The position numbers were made by a program, and so were the translations under genes. The notes under the pieces were generated by a model, which searched no databases, had not been told where the DNA came from, and was given only the letters and a program-made list of their open reading frames with translations. Of a stretch of 64,000 bases of DNA, positions 45,300 to 53,178 are shown piece by piece (position 1 is the stretch's first letter; every line of letters begins with the position of its first letter). This DNA is from Vibrio chagasii. GTDB taxonomy: Bacteria; Pseudomonadota; Gammaproteobacteria; Enterobacterales; Vibrionaceae. The stretch is taken from positions 1,426,001 to 1,490,000 of the forward strand of contig CP090851.1 of the NCBI GenBank assembly GCA_041879415.1. The letters run 5' to 3'.

Positions 45300-45995
45300 A
45301 TGAGCATTTCTGGAGATAAGACATCAATCATAGTGGCTGGTGCTACCGGGCTAATTGGTCGTCATGTGATGAGCCTGCTTATCAACGAGCCTGCAATAGA
45401 ACACATTTACGCTTTGTCCCGAAGAGCGCTCGATCCACAGTTCCACTCAGAAAAGCTCCACACGCTGATTCACAGTGATCTGCAAGTTACCAGTTGGGAC
45501 GAAACCAAAACCACACCCAATCTCGGGGTCATTTGCTTAGGTACCACCAAGAAAAAGGCAGGCTCGAAAGAAGCATTACGAAAGGTCGATGTTGAGCTTG
45601 TCAGTCAGGTCGCACAATCGATGAAGTTCTTGGGAGTGCAAAGGGTCGCGGTCGTATCAAGCTATGGAGCATCGGTCGATTCCTATTCACACTACCTCAA
45701 ATGCAAAGGTCAAATGGAGCAGAACTTAAAGCGTATCGGCTTCAAGCAACTGTTCATTGCGCGTCCAGGGCCATTGGTTGGCGAACGAGAAGAACCAAGA
45801 GCCGACGAAAAACTGCTACAAAGCGTGTTTCCACTTCTATCGCCTTTTATGTTTGGGAAATTCAAAAACCTACGCCCTATCCAATCGAAAGATGTCGCTC
45901 AGGCCATGTTGTTCCGATTGTTCGAAAATAATTTCCAAAATATCGAAATTTACTCATCCAATGACATGCTCAATTTATTGGCAAAATATCGCTAA
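45300..45995 (+). CDS. Atypical SDR / NAD(P)-binding epimerase-like protein
   Basis: 231 residues with a Rossmann fold. The nucleotide site reads VAGATGLIGRHV near residues 12-23, and GVICLGTTKKKAGS and VVSSYGASVDSYSHYLKCKGQ follow, the latter holding the Tyr-Lys region. It resembles HTATIP2/YwnB-like NAD(P)-binding oxidoreductases. It is cytoplasmic; the substrate is unknown. AGGGA lies close before the ATG. It is monocistronic. Confidence 0.82.
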   Translation: MSISGDKTSIIVAGATGLIGRHVMSLLINEPAIEHIYALSRRALDPQFHSEKLHTLIHSDLQVTSWDETKTTPNLGVICLGTTKKKAGSKEALRKVDVELVSQVAQSMKFLGVQRVAVVSSYGASVDSYSHYLKCKGQMEQNLKRIGFKQLFIARPGPLVGEREEPRADEKLLQSVFPLLSPFMFGKFKNLRPIQSKDVAQAMLFRLFENNFQNIEIYSSNDMLNLLAKYR

Positions 45996-46180
45996 AAAGC
46001 TCACCTATTCACCATAATGTTGAATATCCACTCATACTATTCAGTGGATATTACCTATTGTTCTATTTAATTACTTTTCCTTATTTTACGTTTTGTTACA
46101 GGTCGCTACTGTAGCTAACAGTATTCGCGCCCATATATCTAAGCGCCCTATCGATTTAAAGAAATTCATAAGGAAAACAA

Positions 46181-47554
46181 ATGTCATTTTCAGCTATCGC
46201 TGCCTTAGCGGTATTCACTGGTATCCTCTTCTTTCTCTACGGACAGCAGAAAAAAGAAAACACGTTATCGCGCTTAGTTCTATTGGGTTTAGTTTTCGGT
46301 AGTGCTTTTGGTCTTGGCCTTCAGTTGCTATTTGGTGAAGGTAATCCTGTTATCAAAGAAACACTAGACTGGGTAAACATTGTCGGTCGTGGTTACGTTG
46401 GCCTACTGAAAATGGTGATCATGCCACTAGTATTGGTTTCAATGATTGCTGCAGTAGTGAAACTTGAAAAAGGCGGTTCACTGGGCAAGATTTCTGGCAT
46501 CACGATTTCTGTATTACTTGCGACAACGGCAATCTCTGCAATTGTCGGTATTGTTGTGACTCAAGCATTTGGCCTATCTGCTGAAGGTTTAACAGAAGGT
46601 GCTCGCGAAACAGCGCGTATCGCAACACTAGAAAGCCGCATTGGTACAGTTGCGGATCTAACGATTCCACAAATGCTGGTTAGCTTCATTCCAACCAACC
46701 CATTTGCAGACCTAACGGGTGCTCGCTCTACGTCTATCATTGCGGTTGTTATCTTTGGTGTGCTAACGGGTATTGCAGCTCGCAAAGTAATGGCAGAGAA
46801 AGAAGAACTAGAATCTCCAATTCGTACGTTCGTTGAAGCCGCTCAATCTATCGTGATGCGCTTAGTTAAGATGATCATGGCACTAACGCCATACGGCATC
46901 GCAGCGTTAATGGCGAAAGTAGTAGCAACATCAAGCGCATCTGACATTTTAAGCCTACTTGGTTTCATCGTAGCGTCTTACGTTGCAATTCTGCTGATGT
47001 TCGTTGTTCACGGTGTGTTGGTTTCTTTTGTTGGCGTAAACCCAAAAGAGTACTTCCAAAAAATCTGGCCTGTTCTAACGTTCGCTTTCACTTCGCGTAG
47101 TTCTGCAGCAACGATTCCACTGAACGTTGAAGCTCAAATCACGAAGCTAAACGTGCCACCAGCAATTGCTAACCTATCTGCTTCTTTTGGTGCAACAATT
47201 GGTCAAAACGGTTGTGCGGGTATCTACCCAGCAATGCTAGCAGTGATGGTTGCACCTACGGTTGGTATCGACCCTATGGACATCAACTTCATCCTTTCTC
47301 TAATTGCAATCATTACAGTGAGCTCTTTCGGTATCGCAGGTGTAGGTGGTGGTGCAACGTTCGCAGCACTTATCGTACTGCCAGCCATGGGTCTGCCAGT
47401 AACAATTGCAGCACTGCTTATCTCTATCGAACCACTTATCGACATGGCTCGTACAGCGCTTAACGTATCTGGTGCAATGACAGCCGGTACAATTACAAGT
47501 CGCCTGTTAGGTAAGAAAGACAAGCAACAAGATTTGGAACAAGCGAACGCTTAA
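46181..47554 (+). CDS. tcyP: L-cystine/proton (cation) symporter TcyP
   Basis: 457 residues of the dicarboxylate/amino acid:cation symporter family with 8 helices and two hairpins. Highly conserved stretches include MVIMPLVLVSMI, FTSRSSAATIPLNVEAQ, FGATIGQNGCAG and GVGGGATFAALIVLPAMGLP. From memory these match E. coli TcyP (YdjN) almost word for word. It imports cystine across the inner membrane. AAGGA precedes the ATG. A terminator follows. Confidence 0.93.
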   Translation: MSFSAIAALAVFTGILFFLYGQQKKENTLSRLVLLGLVFGSAFGLGLQLLFGEGNPVIKETLDWVNIVGRGYVGLLKMVIMPLVLVSMIAAVVKLEKGGSLGKISGITISVLLATTAISAIVGIVVTQAFGLSAEGLTEGARETARIATLESRIGTVADLTIPQMLVSFIPTNPFADLTGARSTSIIAVVIFGVLTGIAARKVMAEKEELESPIRTFVEAAQSIVMRLVKMIMALTPYGIAALMAKVVATSSASDILSLLGFIVASYVAILLMFVVHGVLVSFVGVNPKEYFQKIWPVLTFAFTSRSSAATIPLNVEAQITKLNVPPAIANLSASFGATIGQNGCAGIYPAMLAVMVAPTVGIDPMDINFILSLIAIITVSSFGIAGVGGGATFAALIVLPAMGLPVTIAALLISIEPLIDMARTALNVSGAMTAGTITSRLLGKKDKQQDLEQANA

Positions 47555-47587
47555 TTCTGAATCCAAAGACAAATAGACAAATAGACA

Positions 47588-47617
47588 AAAACCGATGCCC
47601 ATGCATCGGTTTTTTAT
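47588..47617. terminator. Terminator after tcyP
   Basis: AAACCGATGC and GCATCGGTTT form a 10-bp stem around a 4-base loop, followed by TTTTATTAT, between convergent genes. Confidence 0.88.
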
Positions 47618-47657
47618 TATCTGTCTTATCTCAGAACCACTTTGTAAAAAGTAGAAC

Positions 47658-48050
47658 TTAAAGCACCAATCGAATCACGTTCTCAGCTAATGCCTCATCG
47701 TCGTCTTCACTCAATCCACTAATACCTATAGCGCCAATCACCTGCCCTTGATGTTCAATTGGAACACCGCCTTTGAAGCCAGTGATCCGAGAATCGGTCC
47801 AGTAGCTCAAGTCTTTGCCTGTCTCTCTTGCCCAGCGCCCCAAATTACCACTCGGTTGTCTATCTCTAGCTGAGGTATAAGCTTTGTTTTGTGCCAACAG
47901 CCCCGCTTGCACACTCACGTTATTCATTCGCATAAATGCCAACAGTTCACCGTGTGTATCACACACACTCACTGCAATAGCTTGATCGTTGTTTCCAGCA
48001 ATATCGACGGCTTTGTCTACGAGCTGCTGCACCAAATTTTGATTCAACAT
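47658..48050 (-). CDS. GlcG/HbpS family protein
   Basis: 130 residues of the DUF336 family. AIAVSVCDTHGELLAFMRM near residues 24-42 and KAYTSARDRQPSG follow the GlcG/HbpS pattern, and FKGGVPIEHQGQVIGAIGISG near the C terminus is its hallmark. Members bind heme or act beside glycolate or cobalamin genes. It lies 9 bases after the aldo/keto reductase gene, so they form an operon. The exact role is unknown. Confidence 0.85.
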   Translation of the reverse strand: MLNQNLVQQLVDKAVDIAGNNDQAIAVSVCDTHGELLAFMRMNNVSVQAGLLAQNKAYTSARDRQPSGNLGRWARETGKDLSYWTDSRITGFKGGVPIEHQGQVIGAIGISGLSEDDDEALAENVIRLVL

Positions 48051-48059
48051 ATAAAGCTC

Positions 48060-49064
48060 CTACGGCAATGCCTGACCACGCGAATACACGTATAAGTTGT
48101 ACCACTCTTCTCGAGTGAGATTAATTTGTGTCGCTTTTGAAGACGCCTTGATTCGACCTAGGTTGGTAGTGCCAATGACAGGTTGGATACCTGCTGGGTG
48201 ACGAAGTAAAAACGCCAATACGATCGCTTCACTTTCTACGCCGTATTGGTTTGCTAACTGCGCGACATAATGCGCGGTCTTTTTCACGTTCTCGTGTTCT
48301 GAATACAAGCCTTGCTCTGCAAAACGACCTTGCGCCAAACAGCCCCATGCTTGCAGTTGAATACCCTTCATTTGGCAATGCTCCAATGTGCCTGCAGCAA
48401 AATCCGATTGGTGATGACCTTGCGAGTTAATCATCACACCATCATTCAACCAATCAAGCTTTGCTAAGCTCATTTCAATTTGGTTGGCGACAATAGGTTG
48501 GCCGAGCGCCGACTGTAGATATTGGATTTGGTGGCTGTTCATGTTCGACACCCCGAAGAAATCGACCTTGCCCTGAGCTTTCAGATTCTCAAGCGTTCTT
48601 GCCAATTCATCGAGTCCCATCAGCGGATCAGGACGATGTAAAAGCAACACATCGAGCTTTTCGGTATTTAAGCGATTCAGAATGCCTTCTACCGATTGGC
48701 TTACCCAACCTGCCGAGAAATCATAACGACCCACGTTGCCTTCACCTTCAAAACGAATACCACACTTGGATTGAATGAACATTTGATCACGCAACTCTGG
48801 TGCTTGTTGTAGCGCTTGGCCAAAGGCTTGCTCTGCTTTACTGAAAGTATAAATATCAGCATGGTCAAACAGGTTGATTCCCGACTCTAGTGCCGTGTCG
48901 ATTACGCTACGTGTTTGCGATGCATCAGCGGCCGTTACCGGGTTATCGTTCCAACCACCTCCCAGTCCCATACATCCATAGGCGATTTGTCCGACGCCCG
49001 GTAAGTATTTTGATAAAGGAATGTTGTTATCGGTTTTGCTTGTTGAATCAATGTTGTTCGTCAT
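48060..49064 (-). CDS. Aldo/keto reductase
   Basis: 334 residues with a TIM-barrel aldo/keto reductase pattern. The catalytic Asp and Tyr regions are in NLFDHADIYTFSKAEQ near residue 60-75. KLDVLLLHRPDPLMGLDE near 140 and QPVIGTTNLGRIKAS near the end bind substrate and NADPH. It resembles YdhF-type enzymes. It reduces aldehydes or ketones in the cytoplasm. It is divergent from a LysR gene and upstream of the GlcG-like gene. Confidence 0.9.
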   Translation of the reverse strand: MTNNIDSTSKTDNNIPLSKYLPGVGQIAYGCMGLGGGWNDNPVTAADASQTRSVIDTALESGINLFDHADIYTFSKAEQAFGQALQQAPELRDQMFIQSKCGIRFEGEGNVGRYDFSAGWVSQSVEGILNRLNTEKLDVLLLHRPDPLMGLDELARTLENLKAQGKVDFFGVSNMNSHQIQYLQSALGQPIVANQIEMSLAKLDWLNDGVMINSQGHHQSDFAAGTLEHCQMKGIQLQAWGCLAQGRFAEQGLYSEHENVKKTAHYVAQLANQYGVESEAIVLAFLLRHPAGIQPVIGTTNLGRIKASSKATQINLTREEWYNLYVYSRGQALP

Positions 49065-49206
49065 ACCTGATCTCGCTTTGAAGGTCTAATGCCACTAAAT
49101 ATGCCTTTATCTTATTGTTCTTTTAAAAAAACAGAATATGCTAATAGCGAAATGATTGTTTGTTATGACGAACAATAGGGGCGAGCAGTTTTGAAGGAAT
49201 ACACGA

Positions 49207-50091
49207 ATGAACGAGCATAAGAGAATAGAACGACTGATCCTATTTGTAGAGTTAGCTCAGCAACTTAACTTTACCAAGGCAGCGGAAAAGCTCGGCATAT
49301 CCAAGAGCTACCTTTCAGAGCAAATTAAGCGTCTTGAGAATGACTTGCAGTGTCCTCTTCTCGTTCGAACTACACGCAGTGTTCGATTAACTCAAGAAGG
49401 TGAACGTGCGTTGCAACAAGGGTTAACCATTCGTTCTCAAGTATTGCAACTTGAACGCAGCGTTTCCGAACAGCACGATATCGTCAAAGGTACTTTGCGG
49501 CTCACCGCACCAAAGATGTTTGCAGAAGTCTTCTTGTTCGACATCTGCCAGAAATTTAGACAGCAATACCCTGAGATTCGCTTTGAGATAAACAGCAGTT
49601 ATACCAACTTTAACCTCAACCACGATGATATCGACATCGCTTTTCGAGCAACCAACACCCCACCAGACAACATGATTGCGAAGCATTTGTTCGCCTATCA
49701 ACATGATTTAGTGGCAACTCCCGGTTACCTTGACCAATTTGGTCGTCCCACCAGTGTGAGCGACTTAAATAGTCACCAGTGTTTAGCCACACTGCATCAA
49801 ACTGAGTGGCCTTTAAAATCTGCAAACATTGATGTTTCGGGCTGGCTCTCAAGCAATGACAATCACCTACTTAAACAGCAAGCCCTATCGAGCAACGGCA
49901 TTATTCGTATTGCCAGTTATTACGTTGACAAAGAAGTTGAACGTGGAGAGCTAGAACGAGTATTACCTGATGAGTGCCTGCAGCAAGGTAACAGTATTTA
50001 TCTGTTCTATCCGCAAGTTATTTACCCTGCTAAAAAGCATCAAGTGTTTATTAAGTTTGTTCAGAGTTACTTTGAAAATTTAAACGAATAG
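49207..50091 (+). CDS. LysR-family regulator
   Basis: 294 residues. The DNA-binding domain reads LILFVELAQQLNFTKAAEKLGISKSYLSEQIKRLE, then a substrate-binding domain. AAGGAA precedes the ATG by 8 bases. It is divergently transcribed from the aldo/keto reductase operon, so it likely controls those genes. Confidence 0.9.
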   Translation: MNEHKRIERLILFVELAQQLNFTKAAEKLGISKSYLSEQIKRLENDLQCPLLVRTTRSVRLTQEGERALQQGLTIRSQVLQLERSVSEQHDIVKGTLRLTAPKMFAEVFLFDICQKFRQQYPEIRFEINSSYTNFNLNHDDIDIAFRATNTPPDNMIAKHLFAYQHDLVATPGYLDQFGRPTSVSDLNSHQCLATLHQTEWPLKSANIDVSGWLSSNDNHLLKQQALSSNGIIRIASYYVDKEVERGELERVLPDECLQQGNSIYLFYPQVIYPAKKHQVFIKFVQSYFENLNE

Positions 50092-50354
50092 CCGATTGCG
50101 GTTACAGATCAGGAAGCAATTAACAGTACAGCAAAAGGTTTAAATAACCTCATAAATTTCTGACTATTATCTGAGAAGAGCTATCGAACAATAATAAAGC
50201 GTTTTTGTGGACTTATTCATTCGTTATAAACGTTAAGCGTGCATTTGTTCAATAATACAATGGGTTATCTGGAGTAATTTTATAAAAATGATATATGATG
50301 CACCGTTTCAAACATAGCATTTACCCATAGCAAAAGTTCGATAACAGGATTCCA

Positions 50355-51116
50355 ATGAGCTTTATTATACTTTTATTCCTTCTATTATTCGTTTTCGCGA
50401 CTCGTTTACTTCAGTGGCGAAAAACCTCTTATTTTCTCTCCTTTATTCTCTTATCGTCATTTGTGCTGATTGGTACGGGGTTAATTCCTCGTTATTTATT
50501 AGATGATCTGCAAGCAAATTACGAAAGTAAACCAGATATACAATGGTCGGATAATAATGCAATTGTTCTTCTCGGTGCTGGCACTCAGTTTATTCAAAGC
50601 ACACAAGATTTCGAACCAACATTTTTCTCTTATGGTCGAATCAGTGAAACGGCAAGCCAATATAAAGATTGTGCAAAATCGGAGACTAAGTGCAAAGTAA
50701 TCATCAGTGGTGGTGACGCACAAGGCAACGGCGTGACAGAAGCGGAAATTTACGAGCAACAATTGCTGAGACTTGGCGTACCAAAAGCTGACATCATCCG
50801 AGAGCCTAACAGCGTGAATACATGGAAAAATGCACAGCTAACCAGCGACTTGATGAAGCACCACCAATTCGACAACATTATTCTGGTTTCATCTGGTCTA
50901 CATATTCGCCGCAGTGAGCTCTATTTCAACCACTTCGGATTAGAGGTCATTCCGGTTAGATCCGATTACATGGCAGCGCAGGTTTCGTGGCTTCCTTTGT
51001 GGTACAACTTTGCTGTGACTGACTTCGCACTGCACGAGCAAATCGGTTTTGCGAGGTATAATATCTACAACTTTATGGGTTGGAATAGCAAACGCGAGAA
51101 GCCTGGTGATGCATAA
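50355..51116 (+). CDS. YdcF/DUF218-like membrane protein (ElyC/SanA group)
   Basis: 253 residues. Two N-terminal membrane helices (2-18 and about 28-48) are followed by a DUF218 domain with NAIVLLGAGTQ, VIISGGDAQGNGVTEAEIYEQQL and EPNSVNTWKNAQLT, then ILVSSGLHIRRSELYF. Family members act in envelope biogenesis (ElyC, SanA) with an unclear biochemical role. AGGA lies about 6 bases before the ATG. It is followed by a terminator. Confidence 0.85.
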   Translation: MSFIILLFLLLFVFATRLLQWRKTSYFLSFILLSSFVLIGTGLIPRYLLDDLQANYESKPDIQWSDNNAIVLLGAGTQFIQSTQDFEPTFFSYGRISETASQYKDCAKSETKCKVIISGGDAQGNGVTEAEIYEQQLLRLGVPKADIIREPNSVNTWKNAQLTSDLMKHHQFDNIILVSSGLHIRRSELYFNHFGLEVIPVRSDYMAAQVSWLPLWYNFAVTDFALHEQIGFARYNIYNFMGWNSKREKPGDA

Positions 51117-51170
51117 CGCATTACTCTTTGGTTACCGATAAAGCTCTAACTAGAGCAATTAAATAGATGA

Positions 51171-51210
51171 AAATGCAGCGACGGCCCTAAGGTTATCGCT
51201 GCATTTTTTT
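51171..51210 (+). terminator. Terminator after the YdcF-like gene
   Basis: AAATGCAGCGA and TCGCTGCATTT form an 11-bp perfect stem with a 14-base loop and a following T-run. Confidence 0.88.
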
Positions 51211-51524
51211 ATGCCAGTGATACTCCAAAGTTAAACTATCTCCCTTCAATTTCTAGAGTCCTCAACACCAGTCACTTTCTAATCCAACCTATTTACTCAT
51301 CAAAATAGAATGCAAAAAGAAAAAGCTTTCTCAAACGCCACTCGAACAATCATAAGCACTTGAAATATATATGAATTTATTTTCAATTCATTTCAGTATT
51401 TTTGCGATCCTTTTATGTGACAGAGTACGTGCCGCTAGGAGCCCTCGGCTTCACACCATATATAAAACAAAACTAAAAATAGAATCTAATAAAATGCCAA
51501 ACAATGGCCATTAGGAACTCATTC
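51211..51524. promoter_or_regulatory. Promoter region of the aerolysin-like gene
   Basis: About 310 bases with no other gene. It includes AT-rich elements and an imperfect GC-rich inverted segment near 51430-51455 (GCCG...CGGC). No operator can be named with confidence. Confidence 0.45.
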
Positions 51525-52997
51525 ATGTTCAACGTCAGTAAAACTGTACTAATTAGCGCTGCCATATCGTTAACGCCTCATTCCGTTAACGCAAAGATCT
51601 ACTCAGACCAAGTCGTGTTAGACGACCTTGGCGAGGATAGTTGTCGTCATGACTATCGCCCACTTACTTACTCAGAAGCACAGGAGCACAAAGCCGCCCT
51701 TGTTTCTCGTATGAACGTTTGGGATATCATCGGCCTTCAAGATGATTGGGTGATCATGGGCTCTGGCTACCACGGCCTTATCAAGCATGGCCAGCCAAAT
51801 GAAAAAACCTGGTGTTACCCTAATAAACCTGAAGCGGGCTTACCTTACTACGATGCACAAGTTATCCCAGAAAGCAGCAACCTTGAGGTTCAAAGAACTC
51901 TAGTCAACGACAATTCGAACTTCGTTAGACCATTAGCATACCTAGCAAACAACCTTGGTTATGCGTGGGTGGGCGGCGACAATTGCCGTTATGTCGGACA
52001 GGACATGGCGATAACGCAACTTAGTGATGGTTGGGAAATCAAAGGGAATAGTAATGGAAGCTGTTCAGGTGACCGTTGTAATGAGAAAACGACGATTACA
52101 GTCGATAAGTTTTCCTACACACTGGATACTCAGGGATTCTCGTACGGCACCGTTAAAGAGACAGACCAAGAGCAGATCAACACCCTTTCCGCTTATGCAA
52201 TCAACGAGACAGATCAGCCGAAACAGATCATCGTCGATCTGCATTTCCTACAGACCACACAGTGGAACAAAACCAATCGCTTTGATCTTGCGGACGTTGT
52301 TACACTCGACGAGGACTTCAGCTGGCCTCAAGCAGGAAAAACGGATGTGCGAGTGGTGTTAGAAAAAGGCCAACATTTCTCTGATACCAATAGTGGTCAA
52401 CATTCTGAGGCGAGTGACCTTCAAGCCATCTTAACGGTACCCGCTAACTCTGTGCTTCCTTTTCAAGTTGAGTTCTTGCGCTCAACTATCTCTTACCCTT
52501 ATCGCATCGAAGCAAACATGGGTTACGACGTGAACTTCACAGGATTTCTGCGCTACAGCGGCAATGCTTTAGATTCACACCCGACCAACCGCCCTACAGT
52601 CTCACACACGTTTACCATGGGTACCAACAGCGATGAGCAAGCCAATATCCGTTACCAATGGGACCACCGTTACATTCCTGGTGAGATGAAATGGTGGGAT
52701 TGGAGTTGGGCAATCAATGAATATGGCCTGAGCAGCATGCAATATGCCGCAGGCGCGAGTGTTCGCCCGTTTTACTCTCATGTGTCTGGTCAGTTTTATG
52801 CCAAATCACAATACTCTGGGATGATCGATATCGGTGCTGAGCACTCTGTCGATTCATTTGATGTTGTGGGCGTACTAACCAACCACAAAACCTATCATGC
52901 TGGTGATGTAACCGTCGTGACCGATTTCGACCCTGAAGCGCTAGATCGACTCGGTTATCGCGATGCCCAGCTAATGATTACTCCAATACAACACTAA
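51525..52997 (+). CDS. Aerolysin-family pore-forming toxin
   Basis: 490 residues from the ATG at 51525 (AGGAA 7-8 bases upstream); an ATG at 51504 lacks that site. A signal peptide ends in HSVNA. Aerolysin signatures in order are WVIMGSGYHGLIKHG and TWCYPNKP, LANNLGYAWVGGDNCRYVGQDM, and IRYQWDHRYIPGEMKWWDWSW with the Trp cluster, all aligning from memory to Aeromonas aerolysin domains 1-4. The protein would be exported, bind host glycans or GPI-proteins, and form a beta-barrel pore. Where aerolysin carries the basic activation loop (KVRRAR), this one has SVDSFDVVGVLTNH, without a basic protease site. It has its own terminator at 53021. Confidence 0.93.
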   Translation: MFNVSKTVLISAAISLTPHSVNAKIYSDQVVLDDLGEDSCRHDYRPLTYSEAQEHKAALVSRMNVWDIIGLQDDWVIMGSGYHGLIKHGQPNEKTWCYPNKPEAGLPYYDAQVIPESSNLEVQRTLVNDNSNFVRPLAYLANNLGYAWVGGDNCRYVGQDMAITQLSDGWEIKGNSNGSCSGDRCNEKTTITVDKFSYTLDTQGFSYGTVKETDQEQINTLSAYAINETDQPKQIIVDLHFLQTTQWNKTNRFDLADVVTLDEDFSWPQAGKTDVRVVLEKGQHFSDTNSGQHSEASDLQAILTVPANSVLPFQVEFLRSTISYPYRIEANMGYDVNFTGFLRYSGNALDSHPTNRPTVSHTFTMGTNSDEQANIRYQWDHRYIPGEMKWWDWSWAINEYGLSSMQYAAGASVRPFYSHVSGQFYAKSQYSGMIDIGAEHSVDSFDVVGVLTNHKTYHAGDVTVVTDFDPEALDRLGYRDAQLMITPIQH

Positions 52998-53020
52998 AAA
53001 CACAGCTGTATCCCAACATT

Positions 53021-53050
53021 AAGCTCATCACTTGGGTGGTGAGCTTTTTT
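53021..53050 (+). terminator. Terminator after the aerolysin-like gene
   Basis: AAGCTCATCAC pairs with GTGGTGAGCTT (one G-T pair), followed by TTTTTGC. It separates the aerolysin-like gene from the next two toxin-like genes. Confidence 0.85.
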
Positions 53051-53178
53051 GCTACTTCCATATCCAAAAGCCAACGCACTTATTCAACAACCATTCTGGG
53101 CAGTTTCCCTCTGTCGTCCGTGAGCAGTGTTCGAGAAGTGCTTTTACTCCCAACCACCAAAAAAGCCAATATTTAACT

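Noticed and set aside
53032..53178. N-terminal extension of the 761-residue toxin-like protein from a TTG codon
   Set aside because: The extension would begin inside the terminator of the aerolysin-like gene, has no ribosome binding site and would hide the export signal; the ATG at 53179 fits better.
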